DNA from: Bacillota bacterium | Lineage (GTDB): Bacteria; Bacillota; Limnochordia; Limnochordales; Limnochordaceae | Length of the DNA: 64,000 nt | Direction of reading: 5' to 3' | NCBI GenBank assembly: GCA_017577405.1 | Contig: PIUA01000021.1 | Location: 167,002 to 231,001, forward strand | Shown: piece by piece, positions 45,868 through 57,132 of the stretch | How the letters are laid out: each line of letters starts with the position of its first letter | Position numbering within the stretch: position 1 is the stretch's first letter | Made by a program: the position numbers and the translations under genes | Notes under the pieces: generated by a model | Databases searched by the model: none | Told to the model about the DNA's origin: nothing | The model's input: the letters and a program-made list of their open reading frames with translations, nothing else

Positions 45868-48312
45868 ATGTTTGGACGGTTCACCGAACGGGCGCAGAAG
45901 GTGGTCGTGCTCTCGCAAGAGGAGGCGCGGCGGCTGGGCCACAACGTGGTCGGCACGGAGCACATCCTCCTCGGTCTCGTCGCCGAAGGTGAAGGGGTTG
46001 CCGCCCGAGCTCTCCAGCAACTGGGCATCAGCCTCAACGGGGTCCGGGCTGAGGTGGAGAAGGTGATCGGCCGGGGTGAGAGCCCACCGACGGGCCAGAT
46101 CGGCTTCACCCCCCGGGCCAAGCGGGTGCTCGAGCTGGCCTTCGATGAGGCCCGCCAGCTGGGCCACACCTACATCGGCACCGAGCACATCCTCCTAGGG
46201 CTCATCCGGGAAGGGGAAGGGGTGGCTGCCCAGGTCCTGCGGAACATGGGCGCCGACCTGGAGGGTGTGCGCAAGCAGGTGGTGGAGCTCCTGGGCGGCG
46301 GGGGCAGCGGCGGCCCGGGCAAGTCGGCCCGCTCCCGCAAGACCCCGACCTTGGACCAGTACGGCCGGGATCTGACCGAGCTGGCCCGGGAAGGGAAGCT
46401 GGATCCGGTCATCGGCCGGGAGAAGGAGATCCAGCGGGTGATCCAGGTCCTCTCCCGCCGGACCAAGAACAACCCGGTCCTCATTGGCGAGCCGGGCGTG
46501 GGCAAGACGGCCATCGCGGAAGGGCTGGCCCAGATGATCGTCAACGGCGATGTGCCCGAGACCCTGTTGGGGAAGCGGGTCGTTACCCTCGATTTGGGCG
46601 CTTTGGTGGCCGGGTCCAAGTTCCGGGGTGAGTTCGAGGAGCGCCTCAAGAAGGTGATGGACGAGATCCGCACCTCGGGGGATGTCATCCTCTTCATCGA
46701 CGAAATGCACACCATCATCGGGGCGGGGGCGGCCGAGGGCGCCATCGACGCTTCCAACATCCTCAAGCCCGCCCTGGCCCGGGGTGAACTGCAGGCGATC
46801 GGCGCCACCACCTTGGATGAGTACCGGAAGCACGTGGAGAAGGACCCGGCGCTGGAGCGCCGGTTCCAACCGGTGATGGTGGAGGAGCCCACGGTGGAGG
46901 AGACCATCGCCATCCTCGAGGGCTTGCGGGACCGGTACGAGGCGCACCACCGGGTGAAGATCACCGACGAAGCCCTGCAGGCGGCGGCCAGGCTCTCGGA
47001 CCGGTACGTGAGCGACCGGTTCCTGCCCGACAAGGCCATCGACCTGATCGACGAGGCCGCGTCCAAGGTCCGCCTCCAGGGGCTGATCCAGCCGCCCGAG
47101 CTGAAGCAGCTGGAGGAAGAGATCGAGGAGACCCGGGTGGAGAAGGAGGCGGCCATCAAGAACGAGGAGTTCGAGAAGGCGGCCAGCCTCCGGGACAAGG
47201 AGCAGAAGATGCGGGAGGAGCTGGAGCGGAAGCGGGCCCAGTGGAAGAACGACCGCTCCCGCACCGAGGCCACGGTGGACGCGGAGGACATCGCCGAGGT
47301 GGTCTCGGCTTGGACGGGGATTCCCGTCAACAAGCTCCAGCAGGCGGAGACGGAGCGGCTCCTCCACCTGGAGGCGATCCTCCGCCAGCGGGTCATCGGC
47401 CAGGAGGAGGCCATCGGCGCCGTCTCCCGGGCGATCCGGCGGGCCTTTGCCGGCTTGAAGGACCCCCGCCGGCCCATCGGTTCCTTCATCTTCCTGGGGC
47501 CGACGGGTGTGGGCAAGACGGAGCTGGCTCGGGCCTTGGCCGAGGCCCTCTTCGGCGACGAGGACGCCATGATCCGCATCGACATGTCCGAGTACATGGA
47601 GCGGCACACCGTCTCCCGGCTAATCGGCGCGCCGCCGGGCTATGTGGGCTATGAGGAGGGCGGCCAGCTGACCGAGCGGGTGCGCCGGCGGCCCTACTCG
47701 GTGGTCCTCCTCGATGAGATCGAGAAGGCCCACCCCGAGGTCTTCAACATCCTGCTCCAGGTGCTGGAAGACGGCCGTCTGACGGACAGCAAGGGCCGGA
47801 CCGTCGACTTCCGCAACACCCTGCTCATCATGACGTCCAACGTGGGCGCCCATGAGATCCAGCGGGGGAGCGGCATCGGCTTCACCGTTCAGAAGGATGA
47901 GCGGGAGAGCTACGAGGTGATGCGGAAGACGGTCATGGACGAGTTGAAGCGGACCTTCCGGCCCGAGTTCCTCAACCGGATCGATGAGGTGATCGTCTTC
48001 CACGCGCTTAACCAGGAGCAGCTGAACGCCATCGTGGAGATCATGCTCCGGGACGTGAAGGCCCAGCTGCGGGAGCGGGGCTTCGAGATCGAGTTCACCG
48101 AGGCGGCCAAGGAGCTCATCACCAAGGAGGGGTTCGAGCCCGATTACGGCGCCCGGCCGCTGCGGCGGGCCATCCAGCGGCTGGTGGAGAACCCCCTCTC
48201 CGACGAGATGCTCCGGGGTGCCTTCCATGAGGGCGATGTGATCGTGGTGGACGCGGTCGACGGGAGCATGCGCTTCAGGAAGAAGGAGGTGGCCGCTCCC
48301 GTCGAGCCGTGA
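45868..48312 (+). CDS. clpC: ATP-dependent Clp protease ATP-binding subunit ClpC
   Basis: [37 protein letters not shown]; two Walker A ([18 protein letters not shown]); UVR domain. Confidence 0.97.
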   Translation: MFGRFTERAQKVVVLSQEEARRLGHNVVGTEHILLGLVAEGEGVAARALQQLGISLNGVRAEVEKVIGRGESPPTGQIGFTPRAKRVLELAFDEARQLGHTYIGTEHILLGLIREGEGVAAQVLRNMGADLEGVRKQVVELLGGGGSGGPGKSARSRKTPTLDQYGRDLTELAREGKLDPVIGREKEIQRVIQVLSRRTKNNPVLIGEPGVGKTAIAEGLAQMIVNGDVPETLLGKRVVTLDLGALVAGSKFRGEFEERLKKVMDEIRTSGDVILFIDEMHTIIGAGAAEGAIDASNILKPALARGELQAIGATTLDEYRKHVEKDPALERRFQPVMVEEPTVEETIAILEGLRDRYEAHHRVKITDEALQAAARLSDRYVSDRFLPDKAIDLIDEAASKVRLQGLIQPPELKQLEEEIEETRVEKEAAIKNEEFEKAASLRDKEQKMREELERKRAQWKNDRSRTEATVDAEDIAEVVSAWTGIPVNKLQQAETERLLHLEAILRQRVIGQEEAIGAVSRAIRRAFAGLKDPRRPIGSFIFLGPTGVGKTELARALAEALFGDEDAMIRIDMSEYMERHTVSRLIGAPPGYVGYEEGGQLTERVRRRPYSVVLLDEIEKAHPEVFNILLQVLEDGRLTDSKGRTVDFRNTLLIMTSNVGAHEIQRGSGIGFTVQKDERESYEVMRKTVMDELKRTFRPEFLNRIDEVIVFHALNQEQLNAIVEIMLRDVKAQLRERGFEIEFTEAAKELITKEGFEPDYGARPLRRAIQRLVENPLSDEMLRGAFHEGDVIVVDAVDGSMRFRKKEVAAPVEP

Positions 48313-48318
48313 CCGAGG

Positions 48319-48353
48319 GGAGCCCGGCGCCAGAACGCCGGGCTCCGCCTTTT
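48319..48353 (+). terminator. Intrinsic terminator after clpC
   Basis: GGAGCCCGGCG-CCAGAA-CGCCGGGCTCC followed by GCCTTTT. Confidence 0.8.
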
Positions 48354-48462
48354 GGGCATCCTGGGCCCCGATGGCCTGGGCTTCCGGAGGGCCTGGGCTC
48401 CACTAGTCGCCGGAAATGGCCGATGCTATAATCGCACTGAGGGAACGAACGGGGGGAGTCTC

Positions 48463-49557
48463 TTGGCGGCGGCCGATGGAAAGGCCCGGGGGGACGACCA
48501 GCTGCTCCAGGTTCTCCGCATGGTGGCTCCGGGCACCGAACTGCACGAGGCGCTGGAACACATCCTGCGGGCGCGGACGGGTGCCTTGCTGGTCCTGGCG
48601 GACAGCGATGAGGTCCTCTCCCTGGTCAACGGGGGCTTCCGCATTGATGCGCCCCTGCATCCTTCGGCCCTGTACGAGCTGGCCAAGATGGACGGAGCCA
48701 TCGTCCTCTCCGGTGACGCCCGCCGCATCCTGTACGCCAACACCCAGCTGGTCCCCGACCCCATGATCCCCTCATTTGAGACGGGGACCCGGCACCGGAC
48801 GGCGGAGCGGGTCGCCCGCCAGACCGGTGCCTTGGTGATCGCCATCTCCCAGCGCCGGAGCGTCATCACCCTCTACAAAGGCGATCTCAAGTACGTGGTG
48901 CGGGACATCGGCGTCCTGCTGGCCAAGGCCAACCAAGCCCTCGCCACCCTCGACAAGTACCGCTCCGTTCTCGATCAAGCCCTCAACAACCTGAGTGCGG
49001 TGGAGTTCGAGGACTTGGCCACCCTCTACGACGTGACCACGTGCATCCAGCGGGCCCAGATGGTGGCCCGGATCGGCCGGGAGATCGAACGGTACGTGGC
49101 CGAGCTGGGGACCGAAGGTCGCCTGGTCAAGATGCAGCTGGAAGAGCTGATGGTGGATGCCAAAGACGAAGGGCCCATGATTGTGCGGGACTACTTGGTG
49201 AAGTCGGGGGATGCGGAAGAGGCGGCCAAGGTCTGGGAGGCCATGCTGAACCTGGACGCCGATGAGCTGCTGGACCACAGCCTGATGGCCCGGCTCCTGG
49301 GCTACGGCACCTCCGGAGCCGCCTCCCTCGATCAGCCCGTCACCCCCCGGGGTTACCGGGTGGTCCGGAAGATCCCCCGGGTCCCCATGCCCGTCATCGA
49401 GAACCTGGTCAGCGTCTTCCAAACCCTGCCGAGCATCTTGAACGCGTCCATCGAAGAGCTGGACGATGTGGAAGGGATCGGCGAGGTCCGGGCGCGGGCC
49501 ATCAAGCAAGGCCTGAACCGCCTCCGGGAGCAGGTCCTTCTCGACCGACACCTGTAG
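48463..49557 (+). CDS. disA: DNA integrity scanning diadenylate cyclase DisA
   Basis: AKMDGAIVLS (DGA), GTRHRTAERVARQTGALVIAISQRR (RHR), C-terminal HhH region; TATAAT at 48427-48432. Confidence 0.95.
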   Translation: MAAADGKARGDDQLLQVLRMVAPGTELHEALEHILRARTGALLVLADSDEVLSLVNGGFRIDAPLHPSALYELAKMDGAIVLSGDARRILYANTQLVPDPMIPSFETGTRHRTAERVARQTGALVIAISQRRSVITLYKGDLKYVVRDIGVLLAKANQALATLDKYRSVLDQALNNLSAVEFEDLATLYDVTTCIQRAQMVARIGREIERYVAELGTEGRLVKMQLEELMVDAKDEGPMIVRDYLVKSGDAEEAAKVWEAMLNLDADELLDHSLMARLLGYGTSGAASLDQPVTPRGYRVVRKIPRVPMPVIENLVSVFQTLPSILNASIEELDDVEGIGEVRARAIKQGLNRLREQVLLDRHL

Positions 49558-49659
49558 CCTGAAGAGCGTTGGAGCCTGGAGGCCGCTGGCAGGACCGGGC
49601 TGGACGGCACGAGCCAGCCCGCGGCGGGGAAGGGGCAGAAGAGGTAGGGGCTCAGAAGG

Positions 49660-50097
49660 CTAGCGGAGCCCGTAGGGACCGAGCAGGTCCATGTGCCGTT
49701 GTTCCTGGTCGATGACGTCCTGAACCTGGAGTCCCAGAATCTGGGCCAAAGCCGTCAGGTAAAAGAGGTGCTGGCCCATCTCGGTCTCCACGATTTCCCG
49801 GCACTGCTCGCACAAGGCTCCGGTCACGTGGGATTCCACAGCCTTCAAGGCATCCTCCAGGGTTCCGTCGGTGGGGAAGGTCTGCTTGCGCGCGTGCACC
49901 TCGATGCAGCCGCACTGGGTGATGGCCTTGGCCACCGCCCGCTGGAGGCGGGCCTGGGACTCCTGCAGCTTGGTGGCCAGGTCCAGAACGCTTCGGTGGC
50001 GGATCAGCTGACGGTTGACGGACTGCTGGAAGTGGGCGAGGTCCACGGAACGTGACGGCGCGTCGCCGGGGGCCTGGCTGCTCGGGGGGGTGGCCAC
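49660..50097 (-). CDS. Conserved hypothetical protein (N-terminal-DUF1573-like, Cys-rich)
   Basis: FQQSVNRQLIRHRSVLDLATKLQESQARLQRAVAKAITQCGCIEVHARKQ...GALCEQCREIVETEMGQHLFYLTALAQILGL; divergent to carD. Confidence 0.6.
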   Translation of the reverse strand: MATPPSSQAPGDAPSRSVDLAHFQQSVNRQLIRHRSVLDLATKLQESQARLQRAVAKAITQCGCIEVHARKQTFPTDGTLEDALKAVESHVTGALCEQCREIVETEMGQHLFYLTALAQILGLQVQDVIDQEQRHMDLLGPYGLR

Positions 50098-50227
50098 GAG
50101 ATCACGCTCCTTGGGGGGCTGAGGTACGGCCCCATTATAGGGATGGGCCAGCGAGGGTGTCAAGCGAGCCCCTGGCGGCGGAGGCCGGGCGCGCTGGGCG
50201 GGCGCGGCCCAGGGGCGGCCGCCCAAA

Positions 50228-50256
50228 TTGACAGCGGGACGCAGGAAGGGTAGAAT
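50228..50256 (+). promoter_or_regulatory. sigma-A promoter of carD
   Basis: TTGACA - 17 bp - TAGAAT. Confidence 0.72.
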
Positions 50257-50308
50257 AATCACTGTACGGTCCTTCTTCGGGATGGGCCAATAAGGAGATG
50301 GGAGCTCG

Positions 50309-50794
50309 TTGGGACAGACTTTTGAGATTGGTGCCAAGGTGGTCTACCCCATGCACGGTGCTGGGGTCATTGAGGCCATCGAGGAACGGGAGGTCCTGGG
50401 GGAACGACAGAAGTACTACGTGATGCGCCTGCCCATCGGGGATATGAAGGTGATGATCCCCATTGCCAACGCCGAGGAGATTGGCTTGCGTGAGGTGATC
50501 GACGAAGAGGGCATCAAGAAGGTCTTCGAGATCCTCCAGGGCGAAGAGACCGAGATGTCGAGCAATTGGAATCGTCGCTTTCGTGCCAACATGGAAAAGA
50601 TCAAGTCGGGAAACATCTTCGAGGTGGCCGAGGTGGTCCGCAACCTCGCCATCCGCGACCGGGAGAAGGGGCTCTCCACCGGTGAGCGGAAGATGTTGGA
50701 TACGGCCCGGCAGATCTTGGTGAGCGAGCTGGTCCTGGCCCAGGACACCACCCCCGACCAGGTCGAGCACCGTCTTGCCGAGCTTTTTGCGTGA
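50309..50794 (+). CDS. carD: CarD family transcriptional regulator
   Basis: FEIGAKVVYPMHGAGVIEAIEEREVLGERQKYYVMRLPIGDMKVMIPI...WNRRFRANMEKIKSGNIFEVAEVVRNLAIRD. Confidence 0.93.
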   Translation: MGQTFEIGAKVVYPMHGAGVIEAIEEREVLGERQKYYVMRLPIGDMKVMIPIANAEEIGLREVIDEEGIKKVFEILQGEETEMSSNWNRRFRANMEKIKSGNIFEVAEVVRNLAIRDREKGLSTGERKMLDTARQILVSELVLAQDTTPDQVEHRLAELFA

Positions 50795-50918
50795 ACGTCC
50801 TTCCGCAGCGCCCAGGCCACGTCGCGCTGCTTGTTCCTGCCTCGGGGTTCAGGCTGGATAGGATTCCAAGAACTGTGCACCCTACCATCGATCAAGGACG
50901 TGGAAGGGGGTGGGGGGA

Positions 50919-52004
50919 GTGTCCGTCGAAAGGGTCGCCCGGATCCTTCTGGCGGTCACTGGCCTCATCGCCGGTTATCAGGCGACCAACGCCATCATCG
51001 CCCACCCGGCCCTCTTCGGCCTGACCGGCGAACCATGGCGTCTCCTCCTCATCGGATCACTCTTGCTCGGCATGGTGGGCTACCTCCTGGGTCCCTGGCT
51101 CGTCCGGGGGATCCAGGCGGGGAGCCGCTGGATTTCGGGAACGGTGCAAGGGATTCCCACCGCTGACCTCCTGGCGGGCGCGGTGGGTCTTCTCATTGGT
51201 CTTATTCTTGCGCTCCTCATCACCTTGCCCCTCCCCGATCAGATCCCCTTGGTGGGGCCCTACCTGCCCCTGGCCATCACCGCCATCCTCGGCTACACCG
51301 GTTGGACGGTGGGCGTCAAGAAGCGGGAGGAGCTGGTCCAGTTCTTCCGCCTCCCCGCCGGGACGGAGCGGGGCCGCGCCCGGCGGTTCCGCTCGGGCAC
51401 TCGGAAGATCCTGGACACCAGCGTCATCATCGATGGGCGGATCGCCGACATCTGCGCCACCGGCTTCCTCGAGGGCCCGCTGGTGGTGCCCCGGTTCGTG
51501 CTGGAGGAGCTCCAGCACATCGCGGACAGCTCCGACGTCCTCAAGCGGAATCGGGGACGGCGGGGGCTGGATGTGCTCCAGCGGCTGCAGGAGATCGCGC
51601 CGGCCATGGTCGAGGTGGTGGAGCGGGACTTCCCCGACCTGACCGAGGTCGACTCCAAACTGATCCGCCTGGCCAAAACCATGCAGGCCAAGATCGTCAC
51701 CAATGATTTCAACCTCAACAAGGTGGCCGAGCTCCAAGGGGTTCCGGTCCTCAACGTGAACGATCTGGCCAATGCCCTCAAGCCGGTGGTCCTCCCGGGC
51801 GAGGAGATGGTGGTCCACGTCATCCGCGACGGCAAGGAACAGGGCCAGGGTGTGGGGTACTTGGACGACGGGACCATGATCGTTGTCGATGGCGGCCGCA
51901 AGCACATCGGCCAGTCCATCGAGGTCCTGGTCACCAGCGTGCTCCAGACCTCGGCGGGGCGGATGATCTTCGCCCGGCCCAAGCCGCTGGAGAAGGCCCT
52001 GTAG
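50919..52004 (+). CDS. PIN/TRAM domain membrane protein
   Basis: Four TM helices, PIN domain ([23 protein letters not shown]...[32 protein letters not shown]), C-terminal TRAM. Confidence 0.93.
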   Translation: MSVERVARILLAVTGLIAGYQATNAIIAHPALFGLTGEPWRLLLIGSLLLGMVGYLLGPWLVRGIQAGSRWISGTVQGIPTADLLAGAVGLLIGLILALLITLPLPDQIPLVGPYLPLAITAILGYTGWTVGVKKREELVQFFRLPAGTERGRARRFRSGTRKILDTSVIIDGRIADICATGFLEGPLVVPRFVLEELQHIADSSDVLKRNRGRRGLDVLQRLQEIAPAMVEVVERDFPDLTEVDSKLIRLAKTMQAKIVTNDFNLNKVAELQGVPVLNVNDLANALKPVVLPGEEMVVHVIRDGKEQGQGVGYLDDGTMIVVDGGRKHIGQSIEVLVTSVLQTSAGRMIFARPKPLEKAL

Positions 52005-52035
52005 CCGCGGCACCAGCTCCAGAGGAGGGACCCCG

Positions 52036-53259
52036 ATGAGGGTTGTCGCCTTGGTGCCCGCCGCAGGCCGCGGGGAGCGGATGCGGCGGGCGCTGCGCGC
52101 GCGGGGCGGGGAAGCCCCGGCGCCCAGAAAGCTTTTCCTCCCCCTGGCCGGCCGGCCCGTCCTCCAATGGACATTAGAGGCCCTGCAGCGCTCGCCGGCC
52201 GTCGAGGCCCTCTGGGTGGCGGCGCCGCCAGGGGAGACGGCGGCCCTGGAGGCCACCCTGGCCGCCTGGGGCCTGAACCCGGTGCATGTGGTGGAAGGCG
52301 GGGCGAGCCGCCAGGAGTCGGTTCGGCGCCTGCTGGAGGCCCTGCCTGAATCAGTCGAGTGGGTGGTGGTCCACGACGGCGCCCGTCCCCTGGTGGCCCC
52401 GGAGCTGGTGGAGCGGGTGCTGGCCGCCGCCCTCCGGGAGGGGGCGGCCGCGTGCGGCCTTCCGGTCCATGAGACGGTCAAGCGGGTCGATGGGACAGGG
52501 CTGGTGGTGGAGACGGTGGACCGGGAGGGCCTGTGGACCATTCAGACGCCTCAGGCCTTCCGGCGAGATCTCCTCCTCCAGGCCCACCGCCAGGCCCTGG
52601 CCGACGGGGCGTCGGGAACGGACGACGCCGCGCTGGTGGAGCGCCTAGGCCGTCCCGTCCGCGTGGTCCCCGGCCACCCGGCGAACCTGAAGGTGACCAC
52701 ACCCGACGACTTGGTCCGGGCCGAGGCTTGGCTCCAGCGCCCGGAAGGGCTGGCGACGGCCGTGCCCCCGGCCTGGGGCCTCCGAGCCGGCTTTGGCTTT
52801 GATGTCCACCGGCTGGCGCCCGGGCGGCCCTTGATCCTGGGCGGGGTGACCATCCCCTGGGAGCGGGGCTTGGTAGGCCACTCGGATGGAGACGCCCTCT
52901 CCCATGCCATCGCCGACGCGCTCCTGGGCGCGGCCGGCCTGGGGGACTTGGGGGGCCACTTTCCTGACGATGATCCGGCCTTTGCCGGGGCCTACAGCCT
53001 GGGCCTCCTCCGGCGGGTGGTGGAGGCGGTGGACGAGGCGGGGCTTCAGGTGGTGGCGGTGGATGCCACCATCCTGGCCCAGGAACCCCGTCTGGCCCCC
53101 TACGTGCCCGCCATGGTCGCCAAGCTGAGGGAGGTCTTGGGGGCCCAGGCGGAGGTCAATGTGAAAGCGACCCGCCCCGAGGGTCTGGGCGCCCTGGGGC
53201 GGGCCGAAGGGATCGCAGCCTTCTGTGTGGCCATCTGCGCTCCCCGGGTGGTGGGGTAG
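52036..53259 (+). CDS. ispDF: Bifunctional IspD/IspF (MEP cytidylyltransferase / MEcPP synthase)
   Basis: VALVPAAGRGERM...VVVHDGARPLV...ETVKRVD (IspD) fused to GFGFDVHRLAPGRPLILGGVTIPWERGLVGHSDGDALSHAIADALLGAAGLGDLGGHFPD (IspF). Confidence 0.95.
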   Translation: MRVVALVPAAGRGERMRRALRARGGEAPAPRKLFLPLAGRPVLQWTLEALQRSPAVEALWVAAPPGETAALEATLAAWGLNPVHVVEGGASRQESVRRLLEALPESVEWVVVHDGARPLVAPELVERVLAAALREGAAACGLPVHETVKRVDGTGLVVETVDREGLWTIQTPQAFRRDLLLQAHRQALADGASGTDDAALVERLGRPVRVVPGHPANLKVTTPDDLVRAEAWLQRPEGLATAVPPAWGLRAGFGFDVHRLAPGRPLILGGVTIPWERGLVGHSDGDALSHAIADALLGAAGLGDLGGHFPDDDPAFAGAYSLGLLRRVVEAVDEAGLQVVAVDATILAQEPRLAPYVPAMVAKLREVLGAQAEVNVKATRPEGLGALGRAEGIAAFCVAICAPRVVG

Positions 53260-53278
53260 CAGGGGCGGGTCCGGGCCG

Positions 53279-53761
53279 TCAGGCGGGGGGTGCCTGCCAC
53301 CGGCGGAGGAGGTTGGCCATCTCCACCGCGGCCTGGGCCGCCTCGGCCCCCTTGTTGCCCGCCTTGCCGCCGGCCCGGTCCAGGGCCTGCTCCAGGTTCT
53401 CGGTGGTCAGCACGCCCAGGGTGCAGGGAATCCCCGTGGTGAGGGCCACTTCCTGGATGCCCCGAATGGCCTCCTGGGCCACGTACTCGAAGTGCGCGGT
53501 CTCGCCCCGGATCACCACCCCCAGGCAGACCACCGCGTCCACCTGGCCCGAGCGGGCGAGGGCCAGGGCGGCGACCGGCAGCTCAAAGGCGCCCGGCACC
53601 CGGGCTACCTGGATCCCTTCAGCCGGTACCCCCAGCCGGCTCAGCTCTGCCAGGGCTCCGTCCAGGAGCCGGTCGGTCACCAGGCTGTTGAACCGGGAGG
53701 CGATCACGCCGATCCGGAGCTGACGTCCGTCGAGGGAAGCTTCCACGGGTGCGGGCCTCAT
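53279..53761 (-). CDS. ribH: 6,7-dimethyl-8-ribityllumazine synthase
   Basis: [21 protein letters not shown]...[14 protein letters not shown]...[18 protein letters not shown]. Confidence 0.96.
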   Translation of the reverse strand: MRPAPVEASLDGRQLRIGVIASRFNSLVTDRLLDGALAELSRLGVPAEGIQVARVPGAFELPVAALALARSGQVDAVVCLGVVIRGETAHFEYVAQEAIRGIQEVALTTGIPCTLGVLTTENLEQALDRAGGKAGNKGAEAAQAAVEMANLLRRWQAPPA

Positions 53762-54993
53762 CCTTGGGTCACCCTTTCTGCGAGAGCCTCTTCCAGCCAA
53801 TGGCCCATCTTGGTCCGTTTGGTCTCCAGGTAGCGACGGTTGCTGGGGTTGGCCCCGATCTCCAGCGGCACCCGCTCCACCACCTCAATCCCGTAGCCTT
53901 CCAGGCTCCGGACCTTGTCGGGGTTGTTGGTCATGAGGCGGACCGACCGGACACCCAGGTCCTTGAGGATCTGGGCGCTGATGCCGTACTCCCGGAGATC
54001 GGCGGGGAAACCCAGGGCGTGGTTGGCCTCCACCGTATCCAGCCCCTGATCCTGGAGGGCGTAGGCCCGGATCTTGTTGAGAAGGCCGATGCCCCGGCCT
54101 TCCTGGCGCATGTAGATGAGGACGCCCCGGCCCTCCCACTCGATGTGCTGGAGGGCCGCTTCCAGCTGGGGCCCGCAGTCGCACCGGAAGCTCCCGAACA
54201 CCTCGCCCGTGAGGCACTCGGAGTGGACCCGGACCAGGACGGGCTCGCCGTCGTCCACCTCACCCTTGACCAGGGCGACGTGGTGTTCCCCGGGAGCGAT
54301 GGCCTCGTAGCCCACCAGGCGGAAGGTGCCGTGCTCGGTGGGCAGGCGGGTCTCGGCCACCGGCCGGACCACCTGCTCATGGTGCATCCGGTACCGGATC
54401 ACATCCCGGACCGAGAGCAGGACCAGCCCGTGCTCCTGGGCGAAAACCTCCAGCTCGGGACGCCGGGCCATGGTGCCGTCGGGGTTCATGATCTCGCAGA
54501 TGACCCCCACGGGCTGGAGACCGGCCAAGCGCATGAGGTCCACCGCCGCCTCGGTGTGCCCCGCCCGGCGCAGGACCCCGCCCGCCTTCGCCTTCAAGGG
54601 GAAGATGTGGCCGGGCCGGATGAGATCCTCCGGCCGGGTGGCCGGGTCGGCCAGGAGCTGGACGGTCCGGGCCCGTTCCGCCGCGGAGATGCCGGTGCGC
54701 ACCCCCCGGGCGTCGACGGAGACGGTGAAGGCGGTCCCCATCGATTCCTCCCCCTGGTCGACCATCAAGGGCAGCTGGAGCTCGGCCGCCCGCTCCGCGG
54801 TCATGGGCACGCAGACCAACCCCCGGCCGTACCGGGTCATGAAGTTGATGGCCTCCGGTGTCGCCTTCTCCGCGGCCATCACCAGGTCGCCTTCGTTCTC
54901 CCGGTCTTCATCGTCCACGACGATGATCATCCGGCCCGCCCGAAGGGCCTCCAGGGCCTTCTCCACCCGTTCCAGAGCGGTCTTGGGGTCCAT
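53758..54993 (-). CDS. ribBA: Bifunctional DHBP synthase / GTP cyclohydrolase II
   Basis: [35 protein letters not shown] and [25 protein letters not shown]. Confidence 0.96.
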   Translation of the reverse strand: MDPKTALERVEKALEALRAGRMIIVVDDEDRENEGDLVMAAEKATPEAINFMTRYGRGLVCVPMTAERAAELQLPLMVDQGEESMGTAFTVSVDARGVRTGISAAERARTVQLLADPATRPEDLIRPGHIFPLKAKAGGVLRRAGHTEAAVDLMRLAGLQPVGVICEIMNPDGTMARRPELEVFAQEHGLVLLSVRDVIRYRMHHEQVVRPVAETRLPTEHGTFRLVGYEAIAPGEHHVALVKGEVDDGEPVLVRVHSECLTGEVFGSFRCDCGPQLEAALQHIEWEGRGVLIYMRQEGRGIGLLNKIRAYALQDQGLDTVEANHALGFPADLREYGISAQILKDLGVRSVRLMTNNPDKVRSLEGYGIEVVERVPLEIGANPSNRRYLETKRTKMGHWLEEALAERVTQG

Positions 54994-55622
54994 TAGGGGG
55001 TCACCTCCTGACCCGGCACCGCGCCGGCTTGGAGCAGGGTCTCCATGTACCGGGCGAGCGCATCCACCTCAACGTTGATCCGGTCACCCGGCTGCCGGCG
55101 GCCGAGGGTGGTCACCTCCCATGTGTGGGGGATGATCATGACGGCCACCTGGATTTGGTCGCCGACCTGGCGCCGCGCCGCGATGGTCATGCTGACGCCG
55201 TCCAGGGCGACGGAGCCCTTGTAGGGCATGTACTTGGTCAGGCTCTGGTCGGGCAGGAGCCACATCCGGTGGCTCTCCCCCTCGGGCAGCACCTCCACCA
55301 CCTGGGCCGTGCCGTCCACGTGGCCCAACACCATGTGCCCGTCCAGGCGGCCGTTCATCTGCAGGGCCCGCTCCAAGTTGACGGGGTGGCCCGGCGCCAA
55401 ATCCCCCAGGTTGGTCCGAGCCAGGGTTTCAGGCGCACACTCGACGGTGAAGGTGGCCGCATCCCGCTCCACCACCGTGAGGCACGTGCCGTTGACGGCG
55501 ATGCTGGAGCCGATCTCCAGGTCGTCCATCACCTTCTCGGCCTGGATGACCAAACGGGTCAGCCCCTCCCGGCGCTCGACGGCCTGGACCTGGCCCATCT
55601 CCTCCACGATGCCAGTAAACAT
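54993..55622 (-). CDS. ribE: Riboflavin synthase (alpha subunit)
   Basis: [12 protein letters not shown]...[14 protein letters not shown]...[14 protein letters not shown]...[13 protein letters not shown]. Confidence 0.96.
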   Translation of the reverse strand: MFTGIVEEMGQVQAVERREGLTRLVIQAEKVMDDLEIGSSIAVNGTCLTVVERDAATFTVECAPETLARTNLGDLAPGHPVNLERALQMNGRLDGHMVLGHVDGTAQVVEVLPEGESHRMWLLPDQSLTKYMPYKGSVALDGVSMTIAARRQVGDQIQVAVMIIPHTWEVTTLGRRQPGDRINVEVDALARYMETLLQAGAVPGQEVTP

Positions 55623-55637
55623 CAGTCTCCCCCTCCC

Positions 55638-56816
55638 TCACGATGCCGCGGGCGACGCCTCCGCCGCCCGGACAGGAACCCCTTCAAAGACCACATCGCT
55701 CCCCACACGCCGAACGCGCCCGGGCTCCAGGCGCCACCCCTCGGCCAGCCGGTCCTTGGGGTGGCCCGCCACCGCGGGCACCCCTCCCGGATCGCCGAGG
55801 ATGCGGGGAGCCACATACCAGCTCACCCAGTCGACCAGGCCTTGCTCCAGGAGGGCCGCGGCCAGCCGGGACCCCCCCTCCACCAGGACCGAGGCGATCT
55901 CCGCCTCACCCAACCGGCGGAGGAGGGCCTGCAGATCCAGGCCGGTCCCAGGGCTGGCAGGATCGGGCGGAAGCCGCCAGACCTGGACTCCCCTGGCCAG
56001 CAGCTCCCGCTCCGTCGCCGGCGAGGCGTCGGGACCCGTGGCGACCACGGTGGGGATCGCCCCCGCGGAGGTGACCAGCTGGGCATGGAGAGGCAGCTGG
56101 AGGCGGCGGCTCACCACCACCCGCCAGGGCTGGTGGATGCCCCCGGGGGGCTCCACATCCCGGACGGTGAGGGCCGGATCATCGATCCGGACGGTCCCGG
56201 CTCCGACCATGACCGCCCCGGAGCTGTGACGGAGCCAGTGGACCTCCTGGCGGGCTGCGGGCGAGGTGATCCAGCGCGCGTCGCCGGTGCGCGCCGCCAG
56301 CCGGCCGTCCAGGGTGCTGGCCAGCTTCAGGTGGACCCACGGCCGGCCGAGGTGGATGTAGGTGGGAAACCAGGGGTTGATCGCCTCGCTCTCGGCCGCC
56401 CTGAGCCCCACGTCCACGGTGATGCCGGCCTGCCGCAGGCGCTCGATGCCTCCACCGGCGACCCGGGGGTTGGGGTCCCGGGCCGCCACCACCACCCGCT
56501 GGATCCCGGCGGCCAGGATGGCCTCGGTGCAGGGGGGCGTCCGCCCCTGGTGGCTGCAGGGTTCCAGGGTGACGTAGAGGGTGGCGCCTCGGGCCCCCTC
56601 GCCCGCTTCCCTCAGGGCCAGGACCTCGGCGTGGGGCTCCCCGGCCCGGCGGTGGAACCCCTGCCCCACCACCTGGCCGTCCCGCACCACCACCGCGCCC
56701 ACCGCCGGGTTGGGCTGGCTGTGCCCGATCCCCTGGCGGGCCAAGGCCAGGGCCTGGCCCATCCACCGGTGGTCGTCGGCGCTGAAAGGATCCGGAGCGG
56801 CCTCCCGAGTCTCCAC
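55638..56816 (-). CDS. ribD: Bifunctional riboflavin biosynthesis deaminase/reductase RibD
   Basis: MGQALALARQGIGHSQPNPAVGAVVV...GEPHAEVLALREAGEGARGATLYVTLEPCSHQGRTPPCTEAIL. Confidence 0.94.
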   Translation of the reverse strand: METREAAPDPFSADDHRWMGQALALARQGIGHSQPNPAVGAVVVRDGQVVGQGFHRRAGEPHAEVLALREAGEGARGATLYVTLEPCSHQGRTPPCTEAILAAGIQRVVVAARDPNPRVAGGGIERLRQAGITVDVGLRAAESEAINPWFPTYIHLGRPWVHLKLASTLDGRLAARTGDARWITSPAARQEVHWLRHSSGAVMVGAGTVRIDDPALTVRDVEPPGGIHQPWRVVVSRRLQLPLHAQLVTSAGAIPTVVATGPDASPATERELLARGVQVWRLPPDPASPGTGLDLQALLRRLGEAEIASVLVEGGSRLAAALLEQGLVDWVSWYVAPRILGDPGGVPAVAGHPKDRLAEGWRLEPGRVRRVGSDVVFEGVPVRAAEASPAAS

Positions 56817-56844
56817 CCAACCTGTCCCCCTTGCCGCACCCCAA

Positions 56845-56878
56845 CAAAAAACCCCGGGGGCGAAAACACCCTCGGGGC
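56845..56878 (-). terminator. Terminator of FMN riboswitch expression platform
   Basis: Minus strand CCCCGAGGG...CCCCCGGGG followed by TTTTTT. Confidence 0.7.
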
Positions 56879-56904
56879 ACAAGACGGCCGCGCGCGGTCG
56901 CCTG

Positions 56905-57050
56905 GGACCTTCTCCCATCCGGACTTTACCGTCGGCCCCGGATTCGCACCGGGTCAACCCTGATGCCAGGGCTCGTGGGCTCGCGGCGTGTGGCCGCATC
57001 ACCACCGGTCGGGAATTGCGCCAGAGGCGCTCACCCTGCCCCGAAGGTCC
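56905..57050 (-). ncRNA. FMN riboswitch (RFN element)
   Basis: Minus strand CTTCGGGGCAGGGTGAG...ATTCCCGACCGGTGGTGATG...GGTTGACCCGGTGCGAATCCGGGGCCGACGGTAAAGTCCGGATGGGAGAAGG. Confidence 0.95.
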
Positions 57051-57132
57051 TGATCGATTGCACTTCCAGGATATCACCGAACGGCCGGCGAAGCAACGAC
57101 CTTGCTCCAAGGCGGCAAAGGAGGGTGAGGGG

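Noticed and set aside
52036-53259. IspD-IspF fusion
   Set aside because: Fused IspDF enzymes are known in several bacteria.
55638-57050. FMN riboswitch plus rib operon, SAM-I riboswitch plus metNIQ, T-box plus cysE-cysS, CtsR box as novel findings
   Set aside because: All are textbook arrangements; listed as features only.
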